This document shows positions 34,840 through 47,463 of a stretch of 64,000 nt of DNA, piece by piece. The DNA is from Watersipora subatra. Its lineage: Eukaryota; Bryozoa; Gymnolaemata; Cheilostomatida; Watersiporidae. Location: assembly GCF_963576615.1 (NCBI RefSeq), contig NC_088714.1:51457723-51521722 (forward strand), written 5' to 3'. Numbering within the stretch: position 1 is the first letter of the stretch; the number at the start of each line of letters is the position of its first letter. The position numbers were made by a program, and so were the translations under genes. Under the pieces are notes generated by a model. It made no database searches. It saw only the letters and a list, made by a program, of their open reading frames with translations, and was not told the origin of the DNA.

Positions 34840-37800
34840 TTGCATAAAATCTCCAAAGTATTTTCCAAATTAGTGCTTAATAAAGGTTAGAAGGCACCCT
34901 CGGAGAGAACCCCATCTACATGTATATATAGTGTTACAAACTTACAAATGTCATATTCTGGTGTAGTTTTTTGAGACAAATCTAATGGTATACTTGGTTT
35001 GTTCACCAGACAAACGGTTCTCATTTTATGAGTCAGAATGTAGTTTCGAAGTCTTGTTTTTCATGCAAAATATCTGGATGAAAGTCTGAGTGTACCCACT
35101 TTAAAAGTGGTTATTATAGTGCCGAACAGTGTATATCATGACAATATGGGAGCAGGATTTTCAATTACAATTTTTATTCAGGTAAAAAGAGACAAAAAGT
35201 CATATATGCGAAATCAGGTTGGAGTTTGGATTGTGGGTTGGACCCTGTACACAAAGAAGAAAAATTTTGAGACCATAAAAACATCTGTTAGGTTTCAAGA
35301 TTAGCCATACAAAATTTCAAGTCGATATCTTTAAAATTGACAAAATGACAGCGTTTTAAAAATTGCAAACACTGACAAAAAGCCAAAAAGGAGAAAAATT
35401 TGCCTAAAGTTTGGGAATAGAAAACGGATGATTTCTTTACAGTTATGGGCAGATGGATTGTCTCATACCCTTTTAAAACCCTCCACTTGAATATGTATTA
35501 TTAAAACCCTGCACTTGAATATGTATTATCATCTGGTGCAGCTGACCTTCTGTTTGTCTTCCTATAGCAGCAATTACCACAGGTTCAGCTGCCTTGGTTC
35601 TACGTACCACCCGGCAGCGATCAATATCTCGGGCATGTTGTCTCTGGAAGTGGCCAACATTCAGTCCAAGTTATAAGTGTTTTAAAGTGGTTTAACATAC
35701 TTTTTAGTGGCAGCAATGGAAAGAGCACACTTGAATTATATAGGAAACATGTTTTTCTTGAAAATAATTTTTTTGAAAAAAAATACTATTTTGAGGGTGC
35801 TTTCTAACCACCTTTTCAAACCATGTTTGTAATAACCTTCTTAGTTACTTTGGCCTAGTAGTTGTAACAGGTTGTTAGTCGATTTACGGAACGCCTACCG
35901 GCGGTGAAAAAAAGGCATCCTGCCGTAAACCGCTCATTCTGCTCAACAAACAATGCAAATGACTCTGTGGCCACTCTAGTAGGAATTTTTTATTCGTGTA
36001 TACTTCCTTAACATATGAGCATTTTATCCAATCACCAATCACGCATTTAGTTCTGTTTGTGTGATTCTCATTGTTACAGTTTAGCAAACAAGCACAATAC
36101 TGAAATCCGAGCTCTAAGCCGAGACAGCTGGTTAAAGATGGGTTTTTGTTAGGTAGTTGCGCACAAGTAGAGCATGATTTGTATTAAATCATATAGTTTC
36201 ACAGTTTGAAATTGATATATTAAAGTTATAAAAGTTACTTTGATGAAATGTGAGAAAGACATTGGCAGAAATCTTTTGTTAGAGAGCGTGCATGCAGTTA
36301 CACTTCAAAATTTATCAAAACTTTGATTACAGCAACTCGTAAAGTAGCTAGTTAAATATCAAAGGCTTATTAAGACTTTCCTACATAACATCAGAGTATA
36401 CATGAACTTTGAGATTCTAGACAAATTAACATAATAAAAACTTTTCTCGAGAAGTGTGTAAAAAGAAGAGGAACATAAAAGGAGAAAAAACGTGTGAGAG
36501 AAAAGCTGAGAAAAGGAGAGAAAGAGAATAAACTAAAAAAGAACTGAAGACTAAAGAAAGGGAAGACCAAGGAAAAGAGAAATGGAAAGTCTAGAACACT
36601 AGAGGCTCTAGAGGGAGACGCAGAAAAAGATTTGGGAGAGAAAAAACAACTGAAAAATGAGGGAAACGGTTATCAGCAACATTACGAACTAAACATCTAA
36701 TAGAAATGCAGCAGTTTTTGATTTTATAGCCTAGAACTGATAAACCAATTTGTTGCGCTTCCTAGACAACAATAGTAATAACAACTATATTGCTACATTG
36801 GTGATTACAAAATATGCTCGGATGATTCAATGATTTTCATCTGCATCCAGAGTTGCGACACCTTTGTGATTTGGAGTGATTTTGCTCACTGAATGACAAT
36901 TGAGGTTGCTAACTTCTCTTATGAAAAGGCCTTATTTAATGCTGAGTTGCTACCAAACAGCTGCAGACATGCTGGGCCTTAGTATAGTAGAACTATAGGA
37001 TAAAGTAATGAATATAAACTCAAGCTTTGCTGATGAGTTAGCCTCAGAGCTAGCCTTTTGCAAAGCTTATATATTCATATGTTATGGATGGGTCTGTCAC
37101 CAGAGCTATGCATAAAATCACAAATAATTAGTAGAGAATACGAATCACACTCACGAGACTATTGGTATAAAACTACTTGCTAACTAATGTGAGTTAATCT
37201 AAATTACAAAACTAACTGATAAACTGATAAAGATGAATGAGACGGTTTGTTAGTGTACGAGAGAGGCCTAGCAGCCTTCTCCGCTTCTAATTACATGTTT
37301 TTAATAAATCATTTTTATTACTTGTAGATTTTATTGTGTACTCTAATACATTCTAATAACATTATGGTTGTTACCAAGGAAAAGCACTGTGTAAGCTAAT
37401 ACAAATTGACTGAATCGGTATTCTTGACTTACTTTTGTTTTTGTTGTGGTTATCTGTGGAGAAAAGCTCTGGATCACAGACTAAATGCTGCTAGCATTTT
37501 CAGCTGCATAGGTTGTTACTTTACTAGCAATTCAGCTTGTCAGCTCCGTTTTAATCAGTGATGGCTCACTCAGCAATATCTCAGCGCAATGACGATCTGT
37601 CAACTCGCAAACAAGATATCACTTGCCGGGAACTCCCCCAAAGGTTCGCATTTATTATTCTGAAAACACAATGAGATTATTTGCTTTACATTAGATGCCG
37701 AATCAATAGATTGATTTCAAGCGTCCCAATGCATTGAAACTTCACTACTCACAATTCGACTATAATGTATTAGGAACGAAATCACAAATTTCACATTGAA

Positions 37801-38055
37801 CTGTTTATAAGAAAACAGTTCAAGCTTTTTATGGGCTTTGTAAACTTGAATCTAATGCATAAACATTAACCTATGGAATAGTGGAAGTATAGCGATAAAA
37901 AAGGTGAATAACATTCCGCTCCTTGCAACCAGTTGACTTTTGAGAATGTCTTTTAAACCAATAAACTATTGTTCACTAGTGTAAGCAGTAACTGCGGTAA
38001 TTTGATAGTTTGGGATTTTATCCAGCCAAAAGATGTCTAGAGTGTTATTCATAAT
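34840..38055. other. Intergenic, no gene recognised
   Basis: AT-rich sequence with a purine-rich AGAGAAAAG-type tract at about 36450-36670. One short exon-like stretch at 35569-35690 (acceptor CTTCCTATAG, open peptide with WFYVPPGSDQYLGHVV) has no recognised relative and no clear donor. Confidence 0.45.
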
Positions 38056-38060
38056 AAAAC

Positions 38061-39252
38061 TATCAAAGACCAGTGCGCTATTTGCCATTTGCTACTTGCC
38101 AGTGGATAAGTTATATTCTTTATTTTCCTCTTGAACTGCCTATTCATTCATTTCTTTTTAATTCTTTTCTAGAAATTTTTATCAATCAGAATCAACTTAA
38201 ATTTCTATCATTCTTTTACTCACTATTACTTTAAAATATACTTACCTGTACCGTATGATCAGGTTTTCTGAGTTTGCGTTACAACCGATGCTTTATTCTT
38301 GTGGAATTTACACAGAATTACACCGTGAAAACTAAAATATAAAATGATATAAAACAGAATGATATAATGAACAATAAAAATAATGTGCGTTGATTATAAT
38401 AGATCTGAAGCAAGCAATAGTATGGCAAAGCTATTCAGTAATATCATGGAGCTGTGTAATGTCATGTAATGCAAGAGCTTGTAGTATGCTTGAATAAAAC
38501 ATGATAGTTAGATAAAAATCACAGTAAAAACATACATTGAAGTAAAACATAATAATATATTTATACCTTGTTGGATCCTTTTCCTGGTCATACAGTAGAA
38601 TGGTTGTAGTATATGGTGTTCTTGTCCAGAAAAATATAATAGTATAAATGTAGTTAAAATCTCAAGCTAATTGTGACAATAAAGGCATAAAGCCATGAGC
38701 AAGCATATTGATGGTTGTTGCTCCTTAGAATAAAAATACTGACTAGTTCACAGTATCTGTGCTGACTTCTTTTATAAAAGGCAGTATATGATTCATAGTT
38801 GTTAAAAATAAGCATACATTTGGTAAAAAACAAGTGTTGTCATAGAGGCAGCATCCTGGTGGTTGGTGATATCACTTTTATGGCTGTGATGATTCTTTTA
38901 GTTTGGTTATTTTGTAATCTAATGGGTAAACATATTTGTTTTCTTAAAAGGTATGATTATACATCTTAGGAATATATTCTCAATCTTACATTACATCTGT
39001 CCATAAACACAAGACATAAACACAGGAGATATATGGATTATGAGGATGATTTCGGGGGTGTTTATGGACAGATGTAAGCATATTTTAGAGTAGCGGTGTG
39101 TAGGAGAATGATAGAAATTTAAATTGATTCGGATTGATGAGAATGTCTAGAAAAAGAATTAGAAAGAAATGAATGAATAGGCACTTCAGAAGGAAAATAA
39201 AGAATATCACTTATCTACTGGCAAATAGCAAATGGCACTCCGGTCTTTGATA
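38061..39252. mobile_element. Inverted-repeat element with about 190-bp arms
   Basis: Left arm 38061-38260 and right arm 39065-39252 are reverse complements with scattered changes (TATCAAAGACCAGTG against CGGTCTTTGATA; CATTCATTTC against GAAATGAATGAATAG). A second, perfect inverted pair lies at 38993-39013 and 39057-39077 (TTACATCTGTCCATAAACAC). No coding sequence was seen. Confidence 0.7.
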
Positions 39253-39482
39253 TAAAACGGCTCTGAACTAGTTTGACATAAAAAGTCAATGATCTCCGGC
39301 AGTCTAGAGTCTATTGCTAGATATCTATTAAAAAGCTAAAGCATAATATAAACTTATTATCAATAATTTAGTTCTATAGACAAATTGCATGACATTTCAC
39401 TACATACATATGTGTATGTACATTTATGTGTACATACATATGTATACATATGTTTATATATTATGTTTATATATTATGTTTA

Positions 39483-39650
39483 TATATAAATCTCAGCATT
39501 GGCCTGCCCGTCGTTCGTCTGTCCAGTTGTAGTGATAAAGTTTTAGCAACAAAAAATCACCTTCGTACTGGAATTGAACTCGCGACATTCAAATCGCAAG
39601 TCTACTAACAAGGGCGCACAACCACAAGGCCAAGCCATTCTTATCATACT
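39483..39650 (-). repeat. tRNA-derived SINE-like sequence
   Basis: On the minus strand an A-box-like TTGGCCTTGTGGTTGTGCGC is followed by a B-box-like GAGTTCAATTCCAG. A tail CAACTGGACAGACGAACG ends in GAGATTTATATATA. The tail is shared with 57283-57440 and 60385-60448. The spacing and disrupted arms argue against a working tRNA gene. Confidence 0.65.
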
Positions 39651-39689
39651 CATCACTCTTATCATATACTATATATACGTTTCACGATT

Positions 39690-39840
39690 GGATACTCATA
39701 TATATCGATATATATATATATACACATGAATTAAAATTTTATATAAATGTATATTTATATATAGGCCTATTATGTATATAGGCCTATATGTATATATATA
39801 TAAATATATATACTCGCATATATCATTTATGTATCCAACT
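39690..39840. repeat. AT-rich microsatellite
   Basis: Runs of TATATA broken by ATGTATATAGGCC repeats. Confidence 0.9.
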
Positions 39841-40488
39841 CCCTAGTTATACACCGAGATTCAATAGCTGGTCTGCAGACAATAACTCAACTTGGCTGAA
39901 TGAAAGTTTTTAAAAGCGAAATATTTTGAGATAACTAAATCAAATGAGTATGCTCAACCAAAACCATATATGATATCTGAAATATTGGCCAAAGAATGTA
40001 TAGGTGTATCAACATTATATAAAATACAGATGTACACACTCAGACCTCTTATAGTCAGTGCTGATTGTGATGGCGTAATCAAGTGAGCACAAATAGCTTC
40101 CAACGATTTTTATGGAGAGCCCAGTGAGTTGCCAAAAGCAGAACTCTGTACTTTCCAGGTTGTTGAACTAACGGGATAAGGCGAACATAAGATAAAATTT
40201 AAGTTATATTCAATGTTTTTTAAATTTGAATGTTGTAGTAAATTTGTTTATACAGACAGTTACTTGCAGTTTGATTCATCGTTAAAAGTTGTGGTCTAAA
40301 ACTAAACACATACTTCGCCGCCTTCCGAGACTGGTGGCACCCTTATTGCGCTCCAACGTATGCCGCTGTAATAGGATTTTTTATTTTAAACTCTGTCATT
40401 ACCTCTTTAGAAATCTTTTTGATTTGCTCTTGATTCACATCAGACTACTAAACTGTCAACTACATAAGGGAAGTTCCACAACTACATA

Positions 40489-40800
40489 ATCTTTATCATT
40501 AATTGCAACAAGAACATGTTGACAGCTGTCATAAGTAGCAAATGCTTCATCCAGATTTACATCTTTGTCATTAATTGCAACAAAAACACACTGGCAGCTG
40601 TCGGAAGAAGCAAGTGTCACTTTCAGAGTTGCATCCTTATCATTACTGCAACAAGAACACGTTGGCACCTGTCAGAAGTAGCAAATGCCATATCTAGTTT
40701 TATAGCAGTACTAACTGCAAAAAGAACACATTGTCATCGGTCAAAGGCAACAAGCATTATTTACATAGTATTATTAACTACAACAAAAATTTGTTGACAA
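40489..40800 (+). repeat. Degenerate tandem repeat of about 72 bp, 4 units
   Basis: CATTAATTGCAACAAGAACA and variants recur at about 40497, 40569, 40640 and 40706, each followed by a GTTGACAGCTGTC-like block. Antisense frames through it are not taken as genes. Confidence 0.8.
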
Positions 40801-42690
40801 GATCACCATTAGCAATACATTCACAAAATTAATATATTTTTATGGTATTTCTGGATAATGTGCGAGATGTGTACTATTTCTGCACATTGTGAGAAGTTAC
40901 GTGTACTTCTTGATCTTGAAGCAGCATGAAAGATGCTGCTGGTATAACCACCAGAATAATCAAGGACTCCTTTGAAATAGTTCTAGTTCAAAACCTGAAA
41001 ATGTTTTTTTAGTGTTTCTCTGTAGCAGTCATCTAGGATTTATTGCCTGCTTGTCAGCTGATGGTCCAACAGTGAAAAGAAGACTTTGGCGAGCTACACA
41101 ATTGGTTCATTGCTAGCCCGGATCAAAAAAATTGCAGTATGGCCACCATCCCTGTGTCTCACAGACCATTTGCAGATACGCTTTAGTGGCAGTTATTCTG
41201 ATCGTTGGAGCAGCCAGACATTGTTAAACTAGCAATATAACACCAGTGCTATTGATAGTGAATGGCCATTTCTCGAAGTAGGAGCACACAACTACTAAAA
41301 ACAAAAAAAACTGTTAAAAACATTCATCTAGGAAAATGCTTTATCTGATGGCTTTATCTAGAGTTCACTCCCTCTATTGCTGTATTTCGAAACAACACAT
41401 GATAGGCTGTCCTTTGATAAGATATGTTACCAGCCTATGAGATAGCGAAAAGAATCGAGCTGATTAGAATGGTGACAGATGCTATTGGATAGGTTCCAAC
41501 ATCCTTGAAATGCACCACTTACCACCACATATCCCATCAACTATGACTAACAATCTTTTTAGTATAATCACAAAAGTCATACCTAATTAAAAGTTTGACC
41601 AGCATAAGCCGATGAGAGCATGTAAAGACAAATTATGTTTTTTTGTCGCTATCTAGCTTCTCAATGATGGAACTTTCTTTTATTGTATACAACAGAAAAG
41701 AAAACATGACGACAGGTGAGCACAACTCCTTGAGCCTAAAAAACTGAAACTGTTTTTATATGACTTTTTACAACGATGGTGCACGTATAGCCATTGTTCG
41801 TAGCTTGTGTTTTCTAATTGAACTTTGTGGTGGTCAATAAAGATTATTACTATTGAGTATTATTAGTTATTATTTCTAGTTATTTTGTATTGAAAGAAAT
41901 TAGATTTATGCCATTAGGACCAAGTTCATACCAATCGCAGCTTTTATAACAATGCTCTAGTTTACAGCTTACCAAGTTAGTTTTGACAACCTTAACAACA
42001 AAATAGGTAAAACTTATGAATAAAGGCACTAGTTTGGTAATGCTAGTTAATATTGTAATTAGTCAAATGCTGTTTAATATTATCCAAATGGTGTTGAACA
42101 ACTTAGCTTCAGTGATGGGTTTTGCCAGCAACAGGGAAATATCAAAGAGAGCTCGTTCGCTTTAAGAATGAATGGTGATTGAATATCTGCATCTTTCAGT
42201 ATATTTTAACTGGAACTGAAGTAGGGTTTGGCTATCAGGCGTACTCAAACTCTGCTTCCTTTCCAAACAGCTAATGAAACTATTAGCTGTTTGAAAGAAA
42301 AGCATGTTTTTGAAATATCCGTGATAGAAACCCGTTTGCTTTGGAAATGGATAATAAATAAGATTTGGCAGACTTCCGTTTAGCATTTCCATTAGTCTGG
42401 TTGAAATGATGTAAAGTTTGTTGAAGCGAACTTGGTATTCTTGTTTGTAACGACTGATATCAATACAAAAGACACCAATTAAAGCAACATACTGAGGTGG
42501 TAAAACCTATATTTTTATAAATGTTTACATACAAGGAGCATATTTTTGTAGTTTATGATAACGCCCACACAGAACTTACAAGGGAATAAGAAACATAGAG
42601 TTCAGGATGAAATGGTTAAGGCTGCATTGATATGAGTGATTACTGTAATAGATACATAAACTGAGTTCTGGGAATAAATAACAAACGGCT
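40800..42690. other. Intergenic between helicase copies, nothing recognised
   Basis: No coding sequence, RNA gene or transposon terminus was noted. Homology to the copy 1 flank begins near 42720. Confidence 0.5.
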
Positions 42691-42825
42691 TACAATATAA
42701 AATAGTGAGTTCTTATTTTGACAAGTTCAAAACACTGAGTGCATTGAACCAACAAAAGCTGAACCAAGTGTATCTCATAACCCATGTTTTTGAAACTGTA
42801 AAGCAGCAAAGGTTTGATAGGGACG

Positions 42826-45564
42826 CTATTGAGGACGACCAGCTCTTCCAGGGCAGACATGTTTATACACTGCGGATTCACTTGAGTAAACAGTAAGACA
42901 ATTCCAACAAAAATGAGCCTTACACTTGACGCAATGCATGTGAAGACATCCTTCATTTTTCTCAGTACCAAATTCACAGCCGGGACATTTTTGTCGATTT
43001 TTTGGATCTTTTGCCATCCATCCACTTATCGAGCTGGCCTCGGGATCAGCTGAGCAAGCCTCATTTGGCAAATGGGCATTTTTGTGACAACATGTGCAAG
43101 TTCTTACAAAACACATAGAACAATAATAAGTTCTAGATGTTTCAGTAGCATGGTAGATGTTAGGGCAATCAGGTGTTGGACAAAAATTGTATCTCTTGTT
43201 CCGCGCCACAAAGGATTCCACAGAGGCATTGATCACATCATTTGTGATGGGAATATCATCAATGCACAGAAACTCATTGCAATCTTCTGCAGTACAACAG
43301 AGTGGAAAAGACTTGTTTTTTATAGTACTTTTCATCCAGTCATTGAAGCACTCTTTGCAATAGTAGTGGCCGCATAAAGAAAGTTGCACTTTGTCTTCTT
43401 CAACTTCATCCAAGCAAACCGGGCATTGAATTTCAACTTTGCTACGATTTCTGTCAATGGCTTCTTTCTCAAGTTGGTCCAACTCCACTTGAATTGCATG
43501 ATAAGCATCACATGTCCCAAGGTACTGTATTTCATGTTTTCTGAGATCTAACCGCACACTCACGGAACCCTCGATAGCATTCATTTCATGCAAGTCTACT
43601 TTGTACTTTCGCAGAAGCAATTTCATGAGACCAGGTGGTTTGCCACCTCCTTTCAAGAGAAATACACTTTCCAGATGATTCTTACTGCCGAGTATTTCTA
43701 AAAACTCATTAAGTGCTTTCTGAGCTGTTACTGTGTTTGAAGGGCTGCCGTAGAGATTTAGTCGATCTTGTCGTGCATCCTTTTCAATTAATGTTCCCGT
43801 CTGATCCATCACTTTTTTGAGTATTTCATCGTGTTTACCAGTCAAGAGCAACCTGCTGAGTGTTTCACCACAATAAAATGGCACTCCGTATATCATCTGT
43901 GAAAGTTCAGTTTGAAACCGCTTGAAATTGTTATAGCCATTCGATCGGCAGTTCAATGTTCCAACCTTTTCAAACTTTGGCTCTACTCGGAACTGAGTTG
44001 TTGAACTTAAGTGTGTCGCAATCTGTGTGATGTCACTTTCCAAAAAATCATATACTTTGACAGGCAGTTTAAAAAGATATGTCCAACTAGCAATGAATTT
44101 CAATTGCCTGCCTTGATGATGTAGGTTACAAAGTTCTAAAGAGTCTAGGAACTTGAGACATGAAGTTATTGAACTCATTTGAACGAAACATCGCATGATA
44201 CGACACGTTTCTCGGTCATTAAGAAACTTCACGGAGGCCAATGTTAGCCCAGAATCCTGCAAAGAAGGTTGTAGGAGTGTCTTGATAGCTTGATGGTCAA
44301 GTTCAATTCCCTGTAATGCAGGTTCAGACGGAATAATAATGTTAGGATTACAGGCTCGAAGAAAACTGGGCATATTATCCAAAATCACTTTGTATGTGCA
44401 ATCTTCAGGAACAGGCTTCAGATACAAGTTGTTGTCATCTTTCTTGGCACGCTCTGCAAAGCAGGTTAAGAAACCCAGTTCAAATGATGACTCAATGAAG
44501 TCATGCTCATCTAGCAACCCTGAAGGCAACGCCACAAATGCATGATCTTTGCTTGGTCTCCGCAACCATTCGACAGTGATGGAACCGCAAAAGCCATCTT
44601 TTCCAGTAGCTGTTTGAGTTCTATGGTGAGATTTTAAACAGTGAAACAAAGGAAAATTTCCAGCAACAACCTGTGCAGCTGAAGATGGTTGGCAGAATTC
44701 CACAAACCCCCATGTTTTGGCTCGTTGCTCTACTTTCTTTATTCTGATAATCTGTCCAAAGCCTGACAGTAGTTCGGAAACTTGCTGGTTTTCCACAAGT
44801 GAAGCATCACATGCTCTTTTGAGGACAATCTTTACGGAAGTAAACTCATCTGGCATCACACAGGAATAAACTTTACCTCCATCTCCTAAATATACTTTCA
44901 CATCAGATTTACCACCCACTTCAACCTCCTTCTTTTTCATACGAGCAGTGTCAATCAGAGGAGCAACAAAGTTAGTCTGGATATACTCATTCACCAGCTG
45001 ATAATCACTGTGTCGCACTATCAGATTCATCCACAAACTGCTTTGCTTTGATGTGGACCATAGCAAATCAGGCACTAGCAGGCAGCTAGAAAAAACATCT
45101 TTCATCACATTCTTGATCGCCCACCGAGTGTAGTAAAGATTTTTCTGAATAGTGGGTCCAGCCTTCGATAAGGGAACCTGCTCGACTAGCTGCTTGATGT
45201 AAGTTTCATTTAGCCAATCTCCGCCATAGCTGTAATTGACCTGATCTACTTTGCTCACTGTAATCAAATATTTTCGGCTAGTCTCCAAAATGTTTTCAAA
45301 GATTGCAACCTTTGGAGCCTCTCCACAGTAGCTCAATGCTGAAGAAGGATGAAGAGGGCAATATTCTTGTACTTGTGGAACAAAATAGCCAACTCTGTCA
45401 GAGCCAGAAAAAAAGCACAAGTTGTTGGGGAAGAAACAAGCAAGATAGTTCTTCTCAATGACTTCCAAGTTGTCGAGAAGCAATGCTTTTTCTTCCACCT
45501 TGATATTTAGTTGGCGACTGAGACAATTCCTAAGTTCTTTGACCAGACTGTAAGCATTCTTCAT
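42826..45564 (-). pseudogene. Copy 2, third segment: RRM-like part and RING-IBR-RING
   Basis: The 912-codon open frame starts inside the helicase-associated region. It contains an RRM-like fold (TSVKIVLKRA..., GFGQIIRIKKV, WGFVEF) that copy 1 lacks in the middle. The whole RBR follows, with every Cys/His ligand and the NEGC catalytic motif kept. An open frame of this length means little decay since duplication. Confidence 0.87.
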
Positions 45565-46820
45565 GAGCTTGGCATTGATGGAATTTTTAAAACACCATTG
45601 ACCTCGACTACGAGCTGGCTGAGACAGCCAAGCAGAATATAGCTGAAGAAATGTGAAAGAATCACCACGTGAGTCAAGAAATTTGGCTTTTTTGCATCCG
45701 CTGCTACCTTTTCTTCATCAGTTGAACCTTTATAAAATACCATGTTTCCTTGAATGCACATGACAGCCATTGCTATGCCTTTGTAACCAACACCATGGTC
45801 ACAGCAAAGCAAAATGAACTTGGCAAATTTGGGATCAACTGGAAGGTGCACCATCTTCTTTCCAATATCAATAAGACCACCATCAATGTCTAAGCACCCT
45901 AAACTCTTTAAATGCTCATGGGCGCTCTTTAGGCTTTGTTTGTCAGGGCTTTGGACAAAATCAAAAGACAGGAGATCTTTTATTCCCAATGCAATAAGAC
46001 TCAGTACAGCCTGGCCAAGGTTGACACGAAGAATTTCAGGCACAGCTATCTCCTCCATACTCTGATAATCATTCTCACTGTACAGCCGGATGCATTCTCC
46101 AGACTCAACTCGTCCCGCTCGCCCTTTCCTTTGGTCTGCTGAACTTTTACTGATTCCACATATGACTAGTTTTGAGACATTTACTTTCGGATCAAACTGC
46201 TTTTCTTTTGCAAGACCACAGTCCACTACATATTTGATCCCAGGAATAGTGATAGATGTTTCGGCGCAGTTGGTAGCAAGCACAATTTTTCTACGACCAT
46301 CGGTAATGGGTTTCATAACTTCAGCATAATTTTCAGCACTTAGCTGTCCATGCAAAGGAAAACATACAGCATCAACCAAACCAGCCAACTCATCTGTACC
46401 ATGCTCACAATCTATTGGCGTTACTAAAAAAGCTAATATATCTCCAGGTTCTTTTTCTGCATGCAGCTGTTTTACGCAGTCAAGAACAAACTGCAAGTAC
46501 TCACCAGCAGAAGGTAGATGATCATGTGAATAAGAAACATTTATAGGGTACATTCTACCAGGAACCCTCACAACTGGACAGTCGCCAAAATATTTTTGAA
46601 ATACGGCAGGATCAATTGTGGCAGAAGTGATGATCACTTTTAGATCTGGACGTTGTGGAAGACATTTTTTAATAACACCCAGCAAAAGATCAGTAAAGAT
46701 ACTACGTTCATGCGCTTCATCAATCACTAGAACTGAGTATTGAAGAAATAAAGGGTCTTTAAGACATTCGTTCAGCAGGCAATGATCAGATGAAAATACA
46801 ATTTTAGTCTTATTAGACAT
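45561..46820 (-). pseudogene. Copy 2, second helicase segment (DEAH to helicase-associated region)
   Basis: Contains VIDEAHERSIFTDLL, the SAT motif, motif V TNCAETSITIPG and motif VI QRKGRAGR. It matches copy 1 closely until ADAKK, after which the frame diverges into a stop at 45561. Confidence 0.85.
45687..45693 (-). other. A_AAA_AAG heptamer at second frame break of copy 2
   Basis: Read in the upstream frame as GCA AAA AAG. A minus-1 slip gives GCC AAA TTT CTT, matching copy 1 (AKFLDSRGD). Copy 1 has GCC AAA AAA GCC here, so the A run is unchanged and one C is missing. Confidence 0.85.
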
Positions 46821-47158
46821 TTCTTTTTTATGCCCACTTGATAACCGACAAGGTTTCCTAATGCTGTTTTCATTTCTGTAGAAACACGCTCAGCGAGACT
46901 CGTTGCTGCCACTTTCCGTGGCTGGCTGCAAATAATCTTATGATGGTTCTTAGCAAAACCATGCTCATAGAGGTATTGACAGACTTGTGTACTTTTGCCT
47001 GATCCCGTATCTCCAACAACTATGCTGACTTGCGATTCGCTGATGGTCTTCATGATTTCGTGTTGGTATGAATACATGAGCAGTCCAGCAAGGAAGCGAT
47101 TGCATTCTCTCCCCATCCTTAAAATTTCTGCTTTTAGATCAGCCATATCGTCTACCAT
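46772..47158 (-). pseudogene. Copy 2, first helicase segment (Walker A)
   Basis: Open frame with GDTGSGKST and SQPRKVAATSLAERVS, ending about 20 codons after the first shift point at 46829. It corresponds to residues 1-110 of copy 1 counted from Met 34198. Confidence 0.8.
46823..46829 (-). other. A_AAA_AAG heptamer at first frame break of copy 2
   Basis: Read in the upstream frame as ATA AAA AAG. A minus-1 slip gives GAA ATG TCT AAT, which aligns residue for residue with copy 1 (KVSNETKIVF against EMSNKTKIVF). Confidence 0.85.
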
Positions 47159-47463
47159 AGCAAGCTGGATTTGGTGATATCTTTACTGAAAGACTGCAAA
47201 ACGTTGTCTGTACTCTTTAACCTACAGGAACCAATGTTTGAAATCAAAATTTAAAGATATGTCATAGTGCATAATTAAAACTTGTATGTTTTTGACAGAC
47301 TAACCTGGTGATCATAGTCTGGTCCCAGAGGAACTTTTTCAACAACTAGATGGTAATCTCTGATTGCTTTATTTGCTATTTCCTCAAGTAATTCATTAGC
47401 CAGCCTCTTAACTTGATCTCTGGCTCCGCCAGCCGCTTTGACAGCCATAACTGAAATAGACAA

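Larger units (their letters stand above)
42826..47448 (-). pseudogene. DEAH helicase-RBR paralogue, copy 2: one stop and two frameshifts
   Basis: Exon 1 is 47305-47448 (ATG at 47448; donor CACCAG|GTTAGT), the intron is 47222-47304, and the second exon starts at 47221. Intron position and phase match copy 1. Codon 13 of exon 2 is TAA (47183-47185) where copy 1 has CAA. A Met at 47158 could restart ahead of Walker A. Single-base losses then break the frame at about 46829 and 45693, both on A_AAA_AAG. The last frame (to 42826) is open for 912 codons. It holds an RRM-like segment (WGFVEF), the KGGGKPPGLMKLLLRKY linker, RING1 (CPVC, CGHYYC), IBR and RING2 (NEGCLHMHC). The helicase motifs (GDTGSGKST, DEAH, SAT, QRKGRAGR) are intact. 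It is either a young pseudogene or a gene read with minus-1 frameshifting; the stop codon favours a pseudogene. Confidence 0.8.

Noticed and set aside
39483..39650. Functional tRNA gene
   Set aside because: A- and B-box-like motifs are present, but the acceptor arms do not pair and the sequence runs into a shared SINE tail.
30049..47448. Helicase copies as processed retrocopies because the main exon lacks introns
   Set aside because: Both copies keep the same short phase-0 intron near the 5' end and share non-coding 3' flank, which points to DNA duplication.
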